Below, piece by piece: positions 21,658 through 22,689 of a stretch of DNA of 22,689 nucleotides. Positions within the stretch are counted from its first letter, which is position 1. The number at the start of each line of letters is the position of its first letter. The stretch is from CAYUBI01 sp964443005. GTDB taxonomy: Bacteria; Margulisbacteria; Riflemargulisbacteria; GWF2-35-9; CAYUBI01. The translations under genes and the position numbers were made by a program. The DNA lies in NCBI GenBank assembly GCA_964443005.1, contig CAYUBI010000027.1:1-22689 (forward strand), read 5' to 3'. A model generated the notes under the pieces. It saw only the letters and a list, made by a program, of their open reading frames with translations. It ran no database searches and was not told the DNA's origin.

Positions 21658-22689
21658 TTGATATAGAATGAGGCAACGTAATTGTAAAAGTGGTTCCTTT
21701 TAATTCCTGACTATTTACAGAAATTGTGCCGTGATGAAGCATAATTAAATTATGGACAATAAATAATCCCAAGCCAGCACCTTCAGTTGTTTTTTTATGC
21801 CGAAGTACCTGATGATACTTATCAAAAATATAAGGAACTTCGTCTTTGGGAATTCCTGAGCCTGTATCCTGAACAATAATGATGGTTTCGTTGTTTGTTT
21901 GTTCAATTGTAATTGTTATCGTGCCATTTTCTGTAAATTTAATAGCATTTGCAATCACATTCATCATAGCTTGTCTTAATTTATATTGGTCTGCAGTAAT
22001 GAGCCGTTGGGTTGTTGTTGTTAAATTAATTTGAGTTTGTTTTGCAAAGGCTTGAGGTTGAAATAGTGCAACAATGTCGTCAAATAATGCTGTTAGGTTA
22101 AATGTTGTTGACTGAAGCTGTACAGTTCCAGATTCAATTTTTGAGATGTTAGTTAAATCCGAGCTTAGATCCCGAAGAGCCAAACTGCCTTTGTAAGCAA
22201 TTTCTAAATAATCACGATGTTTGCTTTTTAGTCCAGAAGCAGGAGCATTAAGGACTAAACTTAAAAAACCAATAATACTAGTGAGTGGAGTGCGCAGATC
22301 ATGCGCAATGATATTATAAAAATCGTTGCGGACTTTCATCAGTTCTTGTGTGCGAGCTTCGACTAATTTTTCGAGATTTTCTTGTTGTAGTTTGCTTTGA
22401 TGAAAATGATGTTGATTACTGAGAATCAGTTGATTATAAAAATATTTTAGTGCTTCAATTTCGTCAACTGGCGGTTGATTAAACGCAGGACATTCCCAGC
22501 AACGTTCGATGCGGTTTGTAGCTGTAAGTGCTGAATCAACCTGTCCATAAGTTGCACAATGAGCTTGGTGTGCTTCTTTTTCATGTGGCAATAAGGGTTG
22601 AACTGCCCAACACGGGGCAGGCACTCCTGCAGCTGCCAGCAGTTGATACTCGTCTGGGCGGCTTAGGCTGGATTGCTGAAAGCGTTTGC
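21650..22689 (-). CDS. Histidine kinase with a CW/cysteine-rich sensor segment (partial, runs off right edge)
   Basis: The C-terminal 346 residues are visible. The frame stays open to the window edge, so the GTG at 22624 is probably internal. From the edge: a segment with CW (Cys26), HCATYG (Cys44) and RCWECPAF (Cys63, Cys66), spaced like a two-CW cysteine motif and possibly binding metal or an Fe-S centre; a coiled coil ending LVEARTQELMKV; a HisKA domain with the phospho-acceptor in NIIAHDLRTPLTSI; and a HATPase with N box (MNVIANAIKFTENG), G1 (DTGSGIP), F (IFDKYHQV) and G2 (GAGLGLFIV). It would sense an intracellular redox or metal signal. No response regulator is in the window. The ApbE-like gene follows with an 8-nt overlap. 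Confidence 0.88.
   Translation of the reverse strand, partial: KRFQQSSLSRPDEYQLLAAAGVPAPCWAVQPLLPHEKEAHQAHCATYGQVDSALTATNRIERCWECPAFNQPPVDEIEALKYFYNQLILSNQHHFHQSKLQQENLEKLVEARTQELMKVRNDFYNIIAHDLRTPLTSIIGFLSLVLNAPASGLKSKHRDYLEIAYKGSLALRDLSSDLTNISKIESGTVQLQSTTFNLTALFDDIVALFQPQAFAKQTQINLTTTTQRLITADQYKLRQAMMNVIANAIKFTENGTITITIEQTNNETIIIVQDTGSGIPKDEVPYIFDKYHQVLRHKKTTEGAGLGLFIVHNLIMLHHGTISVNSQELKGTTFTITLPHSISND

Overview
The window is a compact, AT-rich bacterial chromosome segment of about 22.7 kb carrying some 20 protein-coding genes. No RNA genes, CRISPR arrays or insertion sequences are visible. A SurA-like exported chaperone suggests a diderm. The flagellar genes run in the order fliK, flgD, a TIGR02530-type gene, flgE, as in Firmicutes-like flagellar operons. 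A NuoE/NuoF pair of the kind found in NAD(P)-linked [FeFe]-hydrogenases points to an anaerobic or fermentative life. An uncultivated diderm lineage (for example Margulisbacteria- or Melainabacteria-like) would fit, but the sequence alone does not settle taxonomy.

Layout, left to right. (1) 1-664, minus: N-terminal part of an exported modular protein running off the left edge. (2) 665-953: divergent spacer with a GC-rich palindromic element and a good sigma70-type promoter. (3) 954-5863, plus: flagellar hook cluster (fliK-like, flgD, TIGR02530 protein, oversized flgE), followed by a strong hairpin. (4) 5989-8787, plus: SurA-like chaperone and mazG overlapping by ATGA, then a NifU-like Fe-S scaffold and an IscR-like Rrf2 regulator, each with its own promoter. 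(5) 8849-13819, minus: DEAD-box helicase, murG, murC and a methyltransferase coupled to murC by an ATGA overlap. The helicase seems to start at ATT. (6) 13926-15265, plus: MscS channel and YhbY-type RNA-binding protein. (7) 15450-16793, minus: TIM-barrel enzyme and a YefM/YoeB-type toxin-antitoxin pair with a clear promoter. (8) 16879-18552, minus: full-length paralogue of the left-edge protein, with a TIG domain and a glycine-rich C-terminus. (9) 18792-21024, plus: NuoE and NuoF. (10) 21028-22689, minus: a histidine kinase with a cysteine/CW-rich sensor segment, running off the right edge, followed by a membrane-anchored, degenerate ApbE-like protein.

How the parts relate. Most blocks are housekeeping: hook assembly, nucleotide clean-up, Fe-S assembly and its sensing, peptidoglycan precursor synthesis, RNA remodelling, osmotic protection. 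The unusual material lies in the accessory parts. These are the two paralogous exported proteins with a nearly constant N-terminus and different C-termini; the kinase/ApbE-like pair convergent with nuoEF; an inverted 15-bp motif containing TTGTACAAGACT on both sides of the glycine-rich gene and next to the TA promoter; and the apparent ATT start of the DEAD-box helicase.
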